Below are positions 7,154 through 14,900 of a stretch of DNA of 64,000 nt, one piece after another. A program made the translations under genes and the position numbers. Position 1 is the stretch's first letter. Every line of letters begins with the position of its first letter. The stretch comes from Methanomassiliicoccales archaeon (GTDB lineage: Archaea > Thermoplasmatota > Thermoplasmata > Methanomassiliicoccales > UBA472), in contig JAPKYK010000001.1 of NCBI GenBank assembly GCA_026394395.1, positions 349,940-413,939 on the forward strand, in the 5' to 3' direction. Below the pieces are notes generated by a model. The model worked only from the letters and a program-made list of their open reading frames with translations. It did no database searches and was not told the origin of the DNA.

Positions 7154-8062
7154 TCATTTACAGCTCGACGAATCAATCGTGGACGCTAATGAGATCGGGT
7201 TCTTCGCTCGCCTTCCCTGCTGATCGTATACGTAACCTGTTTTCAGGGTCAGGTCACCGTTGACCAGCAACTTAACCGTCTCCATCAGGAGCGGCACCTC
7301 TCTCTTTGCTTCCCTGGCCCTGATAGCCTTGGCCAGCTCATCAATCGAGCCAACGGTTAGTCTCAGGTCGCTGATGTCGAACTTATCGTAGGCCACCACA
7401 GCCCCTCGGTCCAGCTCCGAGGTACAGACGTGGACCATTGAACCATACTTCTCATCGTCACCGGCCGCGACCCGGCGCACAATCTCCTCCCAAGTCCCTT
7501 GGTACGTATCAGGAAGCGCTGGATGGAGGTTAATGATGTCATACTTCTGGCAGGTCTTAGGGTCCAATATCAGCATGTACCCGGCCAGCACCCCAAAGTC
7601 CATTTTGTGTCCGGATATGCTTTCCCTCAACGTTTCTCCGTAGGCGTCCCTCCAGGCCACCAGGTCCTTCCTCTTCAGTTCCGGACGAAAGGTGTCCGAT
7701 GGCAGTATGATGACCGGCACGCCGTCCTCTTCGGCCATGACTTTAAGCTTCGCCCGGTACTGATTCCCCTTGACCTCCCGGTTGAGGAACACGAAGGCCA
7801 GCTGTGCGTCGATCTCCCCGCTCTTGATCTTGGACCGCATCGTGGTGAACAGTCCCAGAGAGCCTGGGCCCCGGCCGGTGGTGAACCATCCGATCCGCTT
7901 AATCGCCATCAGACCGTAATGGGAATCACCTTCATATTTTAACCGCGTCGTCCGAGCATTCCTTGGCGTGATGAAGATCAGGTCCGATCTTAGTTCAGAC
8001 CTCACCCTAGGCAGGATTAGTTTTTTACTATGACCAATGAATGCAATCTGAGGTGGGGTCAT
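7154..8062 (-). CDS. PurN-like formyltransferase-family protein
   Basis: A protein of 302 residues with the formyl-transferase core. LAGYMLIL (about 160) and NLHPALPDTYQGT (about 177-189) correspond to the catalytic Asn/His loop of glycinamide ribonucleotide formyltransferase (HPSLLPxFxG). A conserved acidic position follows in SELDRGAVVAYD. An N-terminal extension of about 100 residues replaces the usual compact Rossmann start, so this may not be a standard PurN. It may act on another amine, or simply be a divergent purine enzyme using formyl-tetrahydropterin. No purine genes are nearby. The start overlaps the 5' end of the degraded zinc-ribbon gene on the other strand. Confidence 0.7.
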   Translation of the reverse strand: MTPPQIAFIGHSKKLILPRVRSELRSDLIFITPRNARTTRLKYEGDSHYGLMAIKRIGWFTTGRGPGSLGLFTTMRSKIKSGEIDAQLAFVFLNREVKGNQYRAKLKVMAEEDGVPVIILPSDTFRPELKRKDLVAWRDAYGETLRESISGHKMDFGVLAGYMLILDPKTCQKYDIINLHPALPDTYQGTWEEIVRRVAAGDDEKYGSMVHVCTSELDRGAVVAYDKFDISDLRLTVGSIDELAKAIRAREAKREVPLLMETVKLLVNGDLTLKTGYVYDQQGRRAKNPISLASTIDSSSCK

Positions 8063-8719
8063 ACGAAGTGCAATAACTGCGGAAAGGACAATCCCAACGG
8101 CAATCTGTTCTGCGGAAGCTGTGGGGAGAGCATGGCCTCCTAATGTCCATCCGCTGCCACAATTGTTGGCAACACGCCCTTGGCGCAGCAGAACCTGGAG
8201 CCCGTGGAGAAGGTCCTATGGCAGGGCGGGCCGGAGTTCATGTCCTTCCTGCTCTCCGGGTTCAGGGGGATAATTCCAGGACTGATGTTCTTCGGTTTTT
8301 CATTGTTCTGGACCGCATCGACAAGCTCCACCAGGGCGCCTTCAGAGTTCCTCATCTTCGGTTCCATCTTCATGCTCATCGACCTCTTCATCCTATTCGG
8401 CGGGCCGATCATCCAGTGGCTGAGGTACAACAACACCGAGTACATCGTCACCGACCGCCGCATAATCACGCAGACCGGCGTTATCGGCCTGGACACCCGC
8501 TACATCGACAACGAATGGGTGCGCGAGGTGTACGTCAAGGTGGGCATCATCGACCGCTTCTTCGGCACCGGTTCGGTGATGGTCTCCACCGCCTCCGGGA
8601 TGGTCATGGAGGCCGGCCCGAACGCTACCCGGCCGGCCTTATGGTCCTTGAACGACCCCTATGGTGTGCAGTAGATAATCTGCGAAGCGGTGAAGAAGGC
8701 CCATCCGGTACACGAGTGA
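8030..8719 (+). pseudogene. Interrupted zinc-ribbon/PH-domain membrane protein
   Basis: One frame carries a full zinc-ribbon-plus-bPH protein broken at two places. First comes KCNNCGKDNPNGNLFCGSCGE (8066-8128), a four-Cys ribbon, ending at TAA 8141-8143. Then, in the same frame, comes a linker and a PH-type membrane protein (8180-8674) with QNLEPVEKVLWQGG, two helices (about 25-45 and 55-75) and YIVTDRRIITQTGVIG. It stops at TAG 8672-8674. The frame then continues IICEAVKKAHPVHE to TGA at 8717-8719, just what such proteins normally end with. GAGGTG precedes an ACG (8063) where ATG would be expected. The 8180 TTG frame might still yield a protein. Confidence 0.6.
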
Positions 8720-8742
8720 ATCACGGCTCAGCGTTCTGATCT

Positions 8743-9415
8743 CTAGAACTGGTCTAGCGTGCCCCGGCTGCGGGCCAGATATTCGAAGCCCCGGAACATG
8801 AAATAGCCGACGATGAGAACAGCGAACCCCACCAGGGCCTCCAGCCCCAACAGCCCGGATATCTGCGATAACGAGGAACCGTCCACAGCCATCCTGGCCG
8901 CTTCCGTCCCGTAGGTCATAGGAATGGCGTAGGAGACGGGCTGCAGCCACACCGGCAGGTAGGACACCGGGAAGTTGACCCCGCACACCAGCAGCCCGAT
9001 GAACAGGAAGACGTTGGCGATTATCATGGAGGTCCTGAGGAACAGCCCCAGCGAGCTAAGCATCAGACCGAACCCGGTCATGGCGAAGGTGGTGACCAGG
9101 ATGACCGCGGCCAGGGACACCAGGTCCGCCTGGGAGAAGTCCACGTTGAATATGAAGGCCGCGTAGAAGAAGGCGATGACCACGGTGGCGATGCCGTTGA
9201 CGATCTGGAACATGGCTCTACCGACGAACACCGAGAAGCGGTTGGCCGGCGACACTAGCAGGTTCTCGATGGTCCCCTGCTGCTTCTCCTCCCCGGTTAT
9301 GTTGCACACTGCGAAAATGCTGACCGAGGCCAGCGATTGCAGGGCGTTCCCGATGGCCACGTACGCCACGCTTATGTCGTCGTTGTTCACGAACGTCGCG
9401 ACGTAGACGAAGAAG
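8743..9415 (-). pseudogene. ABC-2 permease lacking its N-terminus (second half of broken exporter)
   Basis: About 222 codons in the frame ending GTLDQF encode the later part of an ABC-2 permease. After the remains of a first helix (AFFVYVATF) comes VAYVAIGNALQ, an ITGEEKQQGTIENLL loop and helices 3-6 with LPVWLQPVSYAIPMTYG. The usual 30-45 N-terminal residues are missing. No start codon with a ribosome site precedes it in frame; the frame merges at about 9413 with the upstream permease in another frame. With the 9387-10121 gene and the ATPase it would form one exporter. It looks like a deletion or assembly collapse joining two tandem permease genes. Confidence 0.65.
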
Positions 9416-10121
9416 GCCAGAGCAGGACCATGGCCAGCATGTCCCCCCAGTATCCCACCCACAGCCCCTGATCGTACCCGGACAAGGCCGCGTAGCGGAT
9501 GGCGTCTATGCCCCAGGTGGGCGCCAGGGAGAGAGAGAGCGGGCCGGTCCAGAAAGGCAGCAGGGCGATGGGGAACATGGTTCCCGTTCCGACGTAGATA
9601 GGGAACTCCAGCCCATTGGTCAGCACCTGCGCCGAGCGGGTGAGCACGAAGGCGGCGCTGAACAGCATCCCCAGGGCGGCCAGGGACAGCAGCGTAGTAA
9701 TGAAGGCCAGCAGGAACAGGGGCAGGTCGGCCACCTGGAACGGCATTTGATACGCGACGACGACCACGACGAGCACGAACAGCCCATTGAGGATACCAAT
9801 CAGAGCGTTCCAAAGCGTCCGTCCGCCGATGATCCATATGAGCGGGCTCGGCGCGCCGAATATGGCGTCCGCCGTGCCCCACCAGCGGTCCGACTGGATG
9901 GAAAATCCGGAAGCGTACAGGGTGTTCCCCCACATGCCCATCATCCCCCCGCCGAGCACGGCGTACAGCAGGGCGTCGGGGCCGGGGTCCTGGAACAGCA
10001 TCAGGACCACCATGGTGAATATGAAAGGGGCGATGATGTTCGGTATCAGCCACTGCGGCTCGGCCAAGAACATATTGGCCTGGTGGCAGAAGGAGGCGGT
10101 GAGCGCTCTCAGCCTAGGCAT
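9387..10121 (-). CDS. ABC-2 type permease with frameshifted C-terminus
   Basis: A protein of 244 residues whose first about 230 form a typical ABC-2 membrane subunit. Helices lie around 28-46, 52-72, 98-122, 128-155, 172-192 and 222-234. The loop SDRWWGTADAIFGAPSP is the conserved segment after helix 2. The last residues, PSSSTSRRS, are out of frame: shifting at about 9413 continues the helix and runs into a second permease. It overlaps the ATPase gene by 8 bases, so the two are coupled. Substrate is unknown; drug or lipid-like exporters of the DrrAB type share this architecture. Confidence 0.75.
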   Translation of the reverse strand: MPRLRALTASFCHQANMFLAEPQWLIPNIIAPFIFTMVVLMLFQDPGPDALLYAVLGGGMMGMWGNTLYASGFSIQSDRWWGTADAIFGAPSPLIWIIGGRTLWNALIGILNGLFVLVVVVVAYQMPFQVADLPLFLLAFITTLLSLAALGMLFSAAFVLTRSAQVLTNGLEFPIYVGTGTMFPIALLPFWTGPLSLSLAPTWGIDAIRYAALSGYDQGLWVGYWGDMLAMVLLWPSSSTSRRS

Positions 10122-11118
10122 CTTCCCTCACCAGCCACAGGTAGGCGTCCTCCAGCGTCGGTTCCTTGATCCGTATGCCGATGATCTTCTTCCCGTTGAG
10201 CAGGTTGGTCACCGATGGCAGCAGGGCGGAAGCGTCCCCGGCCTGTACCCTCAGGACCTGCTTGTCCTCGCTCATGTTGGCGGAGACGGTGCGTACGCCG
10301 GGGAGCGCCTTCAACGCGTCCAGGTCTCCGTTGGTGATGCCGAACCCCTCCACCTCGATGACCGAGGTGTCCTTCACCAGGGACTTAAGTCCATGGGGCG
10401 TATCGAGAGCCACGATCTTGCCGCGAGCTATGACCCCTATGCGGTTGCACAGCTCGTCGGCCTCGAACATGTAATGGGTGGTGAGCAGGACGGTCTTGCC
10501 TTCGGTAATGAGGTCCTTGGTCATCTCCCGCGCGTCACGGGCCGCCTGGGGGTCCAGGCCGATGGTGGGCTCGTCCATGAATATCAGCTCCGGGTCGTGG
10601 ATTATGCCCTTGGCGATGTGCAGGCGCTGCTTCATGCCCCGGGAGTAGTCCTCCACCCGGATGTCGGCCTTGTCCGTCAGGCCGACCTTCTTCAGGACCT
10701 CGTCAATCCTCTGGTCCCTAATGCTCAGGGGAACGCCGTAGATATCTGCGAAGTACCTCAGGTTCTGGCGCGCAGTAACGCGATAGTAAAGCCCCCTCTC
10801 CCCTCCCAGGATCAGACCTATGTGCTTCCGCACCTCCATGGAATCCTTGACCACGTCGTGGCCCAGGATCCTCACGCTGCCCTCCGTGGGCAGCAGCAGA
10901 GTGGTGAGCACCTTGATGGTGGTGGTCTTACCAGCCCCGTTCGGGCCCAGCAGACCGAACAGCTCGCCGCGCCGGACCTCCAGGTCGATATGGTCCACGG
11001 CCACGGTCTCCCTCCTCTTCTGATGGAACATACCGGAGGAACTGCGGTAGGTCCTAACCAGCCCCTTCACCTTGATTACGACCTCATTCCCACAGCTCAC
11101 GTATCTCCCCGTTCCCAT
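10114..11118 (-). CDS. ABC transporter ATPase, DrrA/CcmA-like
   Basis: A protein of 334 residues that powers the adjacent ABC-2 permeases. The Walker A motif GPNGAGKTT is near residues 60-68. An EDYSRGMKQRL signature lies around 158-168, Walker B IFMDEPTIGLD around 180-190, and the switch His in LLTTHYM. The C-terminal 90 residues form the accessory domain of DrrA-like exporters. A TTTATTAA box 14-22 bases before the ATG at 11118 suggests a near-leaderless transcript covering the ATPase and permease genes. Since the permeases are damaged, the complex may be non-functional. Confidence 0.9.
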   Translation of the reverse strand: MGTGRYVSCGNEVVIKVKGLVRTYRSSSGMFHQKRRETVAVDHIDLEVRRGELFGLLGPNGAGKTTTIKVLTTLLLPTEGSVRILGHDVVKDSMEVRKHIGLILGGERGLYYRVTARQNLRYFADIYGVPLSIRDQRIDEVLKKVGLTDKADIRVEDYSRGMKQRLHIAKGIIHDPELIFMDEPTIGLDPQAARDAREMTKDLITEGKTVLLTTHYMFEADELCNRIGVIARGKIVALDTPHGLKSLVKDTSVIEVEGFGITNGDLDALKALPGVRTVSANMSEDKQVLRVQAGDASALLPSVTNLLNGKKIIGIRIKEPTLEDAYLWLVREDA

Positions 11119-11284
11119 GGCAGAACTTAGACTTTAATAAACTTTTACTGGTATCGACCGAAGGTGCCCGGGCAGGGACACGATTCGTGGCATCCGATGG
11201 GCAGCGACCGTTGGTTCGAGCATTTCAAGTGTAGTAACGATATAATGATATGATGGAGAATACAACCTCTATTAGGTGTTAAAT

Positions 11285-11689
11285 ATGGCAGGCAAGATCA
11301 AGACCGCCCCTGGAGGCGAGGGACCGTGCCGCATGGCGGTGACCTGCGACGAGAGCGACCTGAAGGGTAAGATAGTCCCCATGGCCAGGAGCAAGTTCTT
11401 CATCATATTCGAGGGCGAACCGAAGAACTATCTGGTGATGGAGAACCTAGTAAGGAAGGCCGGAAGCGAATCCGGGCTCAAGGTGGCCAGTGAACTGGCC
11501 AAGCAGAAGGTGGACATTGTCATAACCGGGACCATCGGGCCAAAGGCCCTGAAGCAGCTGGAGATGTCCGGGGTCAAGGTCCACGCGGGATGCGACGGCA
11601 ATAAGGTCACGGACGTCTTGGATAAATGCCTCAAGGGTAAGCTACCGGTTTGCAAGAAGGCCACCTACAGCGGCTATCTGGGAACATAA
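11285..11689 (+). CDS. NifX/NifB-family (dinitrogenase FeMo cofactor-type) protein
   Basis: A protein of 134 residues with the NifX/NafY-like fold. It has an opening strand CRMAVTCDE, a central DIVITGTIGPKA and a GVKVHAGCDG segment, matching the small family that binds iron-sulfur or FeMo-cofactor intermediates. No nif genes are close, so it is probably one of the many stand-alone archaeal members with unknown cargo. The ATG at 11285 is preceded by AGGTG with 7-base spacing; an in-frame GTG at 11276 is less likely. Confidence 0.8.
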   Translation: MAGKIKTAPGGEGPCRMAVTCDESDLKGKIVPMARSKFFIIFEGEPKNYLVMENLVRKAGSESGLKVASELAKQKVDIVITGTIGPKALKQLEMSGVKVHAGCDGNKVTDVLDKCLKGKLPVCKKATYSGYLGT

Positions 11690-11694
11690 GTTCC

Positions 11695-12054
11695 TCAGCG
11701 CAAGGGAGCGCCGCAGAACTGGCATTGGGTAGCCCCATCGACGTTCTGCCCTCCACAGTAATCGCAGAGCAGGCGTTCCTTCTCCTTTTCCATCTTCTCC
11801 TCGTGATGCGCCCTGGTCCTCTTCCAGATGCGATAACCAGCGATGACCATCAGCCCGCCCACGAGCAATATGCCCAGGGCAGGGACGAGGAAGCCGCCCA
11901 CGCCAAGGCTGGCGACGAGGCCGAAGAAGAAGCCCATGAACAGCAGCATGCCCCCGACCGCGGCCAGCACAATCGCACTGACCGGGACAGGAGCTTGCTT
12001 TTCCGGTCCCGGTCCTTCAAGACCGTCATTGCCATTGTTCATGCTGCCAGCCAT
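11695..12054 (-). CDS. Two-helix membrane protein with C-terminal zinc ribbon
   Basis: A protein of 119 residues. It has a polar N-terminus, then helices at about 25-47 and 50-72, then a basic coil (WKRTRAHHEEKMEKEKER) and a zinc ribbon CDYCGGQNVDGATQCQFCG with four cysteines in CxxC pairs. The topology places the ribbon in the cytoplasm. Function is unknown; this type of small ribbon-tagged membrane protein recurs in this window (20414, 45172). It ends convergently with the NifX-like gene. Confidence 0.7.
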   Translation of the reverse strand: MAGSMNNGNDGLEGPGPEKQAPVPVSAIVLAAVGGMLLFMGFFFGLVASLGVGGFLVPALGILLVGGLMVIAGYRIWKRTRAHHEEKMEKEKERLLCDYCGGQNVDGATQCQFCGAPLR

Positions 12055-12173
12055 CTTTCCCCGGTATGGGTGCCTGAAGATTTATCCATTGCTGCCATGC
12101 CTTGGCATTCAAACAGGAAGCAATTTCCACTAAACTTATGTCCTCGAAGGGATGTTGTAATCTCACTGATACC

Positions 12174-12455
12174 ATGATGTCCAAGATACCCGTCGACCTG
12201 GAGAACCTCAACGCGGACCACCTGGACCGGGAGATCCTGAGAGCGGCCATCATCGCCGAGCTGGACGCTATTAGCTTATACGAACAGTTAGCTTCCATGA
12301 CCGGGGACCACAAGGTCCGCAAGATACTTTTAGATGTGGCCCGGGAGGAGAAGACCCACGTGGGGGAGTTCCAGACCTTGTTGCTCCTCATCGATCCGGA
12401 GCAGAGCGAGGAGCTGGAAGAGGGGCGAAAGGAAGTGGAGGAAGAGCTGGAATAA
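12174..12455 (+). CDS. Ferritin-like demi-domain protein (rubrerythrin/encapsulated-ferritin type)
   Basis: A protein of 93 residues. It contains REILRAAIIAELDAISLYEQLA (about 19-40) and LDVAREEKTHVGEF (about 56-69), the two halves of a two-helix ferritin-like unit with Glu-Glu and ExxH metal ligands. Such half-ferritins assemble as dimers or decamers to complete a diiron site, and related proteins are cargo of encapsulin shells; no shell gene is in the window. A likely role is iron or peroxide handling. The start is one of the tandem ATGs at 12174/12177, with no clear Shine-Dalgarno. Confidence 0.8.
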   Translation: MMSKIPVDLENLNADHLDREILRAAIIAELDAISLYEQLASMTGDHKVRKILLDVAREEKTHVGEFQTLLLLIDPEQSEELEEGRKEVEEELE

Positions 12456-12526
12456 GGGCAAGCCCCCTCTGGGAAAGCCCGCCTTCACCACTCGGTCTAT
12501 AAAAAGGAGGTAAGGGGTTTTAGAGT

Positions 12527-13063
12527 TCACTTGTAGCCGTACTTGTTGCGGAACAGCGCCAGGGAATCCGTGACGATCTCCGTGGCCCTAGCCCGTCCCT
12601 GCCAGCCTATGACGTTCGTCCCCTTCTTTTCTTCCAGCCTCTTGTAGGTCTTGAAGAACTCGGAGATCTCGTCCAGGTAGTGCTGGGGGATGTCCTCCAG
12701 CTCGAAGTACTGGTTGTTCTTGGGGTCGCCGCAGGCCACGGTCAGGATCTTGTCGTCCTGCCCCTTCTCGTCGCTCATCTCCAGCACTCCGATGGGACGG
12801 GCCTCGACCACGCATCCGGGGAAGGTCGGCTCGCTGATGAGCACCATGGCGTCCAAGGGGTCGCCGTCCTCGTAGAAGGTGCGGGGTATGAGCCCGTAGG
12901 CCAGGGGGAAGACCACGCTGGAGTGCAGGACGCGGTCCAGGAGCATGCAGTCGAACTCCTTGGAGACCTCGTACTTGTTCTTGCTGCCCTTGGGGGTCTC
13001 GATGATGACATTGACGATCTCAGGTGGATTCCTTCCCGAGGGGACCTCTTTCCATAATGACAT
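12527..13063 (-). CDS. ppa: Inorganic pyrophosphatase (family I)
   Basis: A protein of 178 residues that hydrolyses pyrophosphate and so drives biosynthetic reactions. Family I signatures are visible: KYE near residue 30, the DGDPLD acidic cluster near 66-71 that binds Mg2+, and DDKI further on, with a typical hexameric family length. The protein is cytosolic. The gene is divergent from the antiporter, with 179 bp between the starts. Confidence 0.96.
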   Translation of the reverse strand: MSLWKEVPSGRNPPEIVNVIIETPKGSKNKYEVSKEFDCMLLDRVLHSSVVFPLAYGLIPRTFYEDGDPLDAMVLISEPTFPGCVVEARPIGVLEMSDEKGQDDKILTVACGDPKNNQYFELEDIPQHYLDEISEFFKTYKRLEEKKGTNVIGWQGRARATEIVTDSLALFRNKYGYK

Positions 13064-13174
13064 TAATTTTCCTCTAGAAACTTCGATTGCCTTGGTTTAC
13101 TTATGTTTTTTGCCTTGACCCCCCGCCTTGTAACAGAGGTCGAACAGAGAAGCGATAAAAAATACCTTAACGAC

Positions 13175-13196
13175 CACCAGATTAAATTGACTGGTG
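13175..13196. promoter_or_regulatory. Inverted repeat upstream of antiporter promoter
   Basis: CACCAG, 10 AT-rich bases, then CTGGTG: a perfect 6-bp inverted repeat ending 14 bases before the antiporter TATA box. It is a candidate operator for the antiporter or for the divergent ppa. Confidence 0.35.
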
Positions 13197-13209
13197 TGCC
13201 TGTCAGAAC

Positions 13210-13219
13210 TTAATATATG
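13210..13219 (+). promoter_or_regulatory. TATA box for antiporter gene
   Basis: TTAATATATG is centred about 28 bases before the ATG at 13243, so the mRNA is probably leaderless. Confidence 0.6.
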
Positions 13220-13242
13220 ACCTAACGCATACTGTTAAAGCG

Positions 13243-14595
13243 ATGGGAGAGGCAGAGATTCAGTTGGTCTTGTTCCAGCTTTTCGTTATCATACTCCTGG
13301 TAGAAGTAGCCAGGATAGTATGCAACAAGACCAAGGTCCCATCGGTGATCGGCGAGATACTGGTGGGCATCATCATCGCCAATACCATCTTGATGGGCTT
13401 AATCGACCTGGATTCCGACATGGACTTCTTCATGATCCTCAAGAATCTGGGTGTGATATTCCTTCTGTTCTCCGTAGGTCTGCAAACGCCGTTCAGCACC
13501 ATCCGTAAGATAGGTGGGACCGCCATCCTAGTGGCCACTTGCGGGGTCCTCCTCCCGTTCTTCGCTGGTTACGGTCTCATGGTCGGCCTGGGCTATCCGC
13601 TTATCGAGTCCTTGTTCGTGGGGGCTGCGCTGGTAGCCACCAGCGTGGGCATCACCGCCCGAGTAATCAAAGACATGGACCTCATGCGCACCATCGAATC
13701 GCGAGTGATTATCGGGGCCGCAGTAATAGACGATGTGCAAGGCATGATCGTACTGGCCATCGTAGTCGGCATCGCTGGCGGAGGCGCCTTCGATATAGTC
13801 CAGGTGGGCCTGGTGTCCGTTGAGGCAGTGTTGTTCGTCCTGGCCATAATATTCATCGGTTCCCTTTTGCTGCCGAAGATGGTCAAGGGAAGGAGCGATA
13901 AGAGGAGGGCCAGTTTCGGAGATGACCGGCCCAGAGGATTGTTCTCTCGTCTGTTCCCCAATTATCCCAAGAAGCGCAGGGAGAAGAAGGCAGTCAGGCT
14001 CAGGACCACTGACCGCAGGTCCAAGGGCATCAGCCCCCTCCCGCTGGCTCTGATAATCTGTTTTGCTCTCTCCTTCGTCTCCTCGTACATAGGTCTAGCG
14101 GCAATTATCGGAGCCTTCCTGGCAGGAATGGCCTTCGCCGAGTTCAAGGACACCTGGCCCTGTGAGAGCAAGATTGAGCCCATCACTGAGTTCCTGTCTC
14201 CATTCTTCTTTGTTTTCGTGGGCATAAGTGTCGTACTGGCCGATTTCAAAGACGTAATAGTACTGGCCCTGGTGATAACCGGGATCGCTATCGTTACCAA
14301 GTTCATAGGGTGCGGGCTGGGAGCCAAGAAGCTCGGTGGGAAGTCTATGGCCATTATCGGGGTGGGCATGATCCCCCGTGGCGAGGTCGGCCTAATCGTT
14401 GCTAGCATCGGCATAACAATGATAGATAAAGGAACCGGTCTTCCATTCATTGAGCAGAACCTCTACAATGCCATCGTCTTCATGTCTGTGGCCACCACAT
14501 TAATGGCGCCACCGCTACTATCATACACGTTCAAAAGGAAACATGGAAAAAATCAAGCCCGGATCCCTGCAGATGTCGAGCAAAGGACCGAATGA
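13243..14595 (+). CDS. Cation:proton antiporter (CPA2, NapA/KefB-like)
   Basis: A protein of 450 residues with about 12-13 membrane helices, exchanging Na+ or K+ for protons. It opens with a helix containing LLVEVARIVCNKTKVPSVIG, the first inverted-repeat half of the family. VIIGAAVIDDVQGM (about 160-173) holds the paired Asp residues that bind the transported cation. A basic cytoplasmic loop of about 50 residues (about 215-265) separates the two halves. No C-terminal TrkA-N domain is present, which separates it from full Kef channels. The coupling ion cannot be read from sequence. Confidence 0.88.
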   Translation: MGEAEIQLVLFQLFVIILLVEVARIVCNKTKVPSVIGEILVGIIIANTILMGLIDLDSDMDFFMILKNLGVIFLLFSVGLQTPFSTIRKIGGTAILVATCGVLLPFFAGYGLMVGLGYPLIESLFVGAALVATSVGITARVIKDMDLMRTIESRVIIGAAVIDDVQGMIVLAIVVGIAGGGAFDIVQVGLVSVEAVLFVLAIIFIGSLLLPKMVKGRSDKRRASFGDDRPRGLFSRLFPNYPKKRREKKAVRLRTTDRRSKGISPLPLALIICFALSFVSSYIGLAAIIGAFLAGMAFAEFKDTWPCESKIEPITEFLSPFFFVFVGISVVLADFKDVIVLALVITGIAIVTKFIGCGLGAKKLGGKSMAIIGVGMIPRGEVGLIVASIGITMIDKGTGLPFIEQNLYNAIVFMSVATTLMAPPLLSYTFKRKHGKNQARIPADVEQRTE

Positions 14596-14606
14596 TCTTA
14601 GGACGT

Positions 14607-14774
14607 TTACGTCGGGTAGAGCGCGCTGGCCACCACGACCACGGCTATGGTTATCACGCACAGGGCGATGACCACATAGGGGCTCATCTTCAAGGCCTTC
14701 TCGTCCTCACTGTCAAAGTACCTGATGAGGCCTGCCGCGGACTGGAATCCCCCGGTCTTGTTTTCCTTAGCCAT
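14607..14774 (-). CDS. secG: Protein translocase subunit Sec61-beta (SecG)
   Basis: A protein of 55 residues, found by reading the minus strand. The N-terminus MAKENKTGG is followed by SAAGLIRYFDSEDE, the archaeal Sec61-beta signature just before the membrane. A single helix from about 32 to 51 and a short tail complete it. It is the small tail-anchored subunit of the SecYEG channel. A TATA-like TATTTTTATATCC lies at about 14803-14816 on the minus strand. The gene converges with the antiporter, with stops 11 bp apart. It is short enough to be skipped by length cut-offs. Confidence 0.92.
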   Translation of the reverse strand: MAKENKTGGFQSAAGLIRYFDSEDEKALKMSPYVVIALCVITIAVVVVASALYPT

Positions 14775-14900
14775 GTCGATCGGACCTGCTACCTACAAAA
14801 GGATATAAAAATATTTAGGAGGGGAGCGGAACACCCGATGTCAAAGGTCCAGGCTGCGAAACCCTTTTAATGCGGGGCGGTTTACACGGCCTGATAACAT

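Noticed and set aside
8672-8674. TAG as a pyrrolysine codon
   Set aside because: The site is not in a methylamine methyltransferase, the same gene has an in-frame TAA, and TAG ends other normal genes such as hom.
8143-8739. Frame beginning MSIRCHNCWQH next to the zinc-ribbon stop
   Set aside because: The CxxC is coincidental; after it the frame gives Arg/His/Pro-rich text, while the PH protein is clearly in the other frame.
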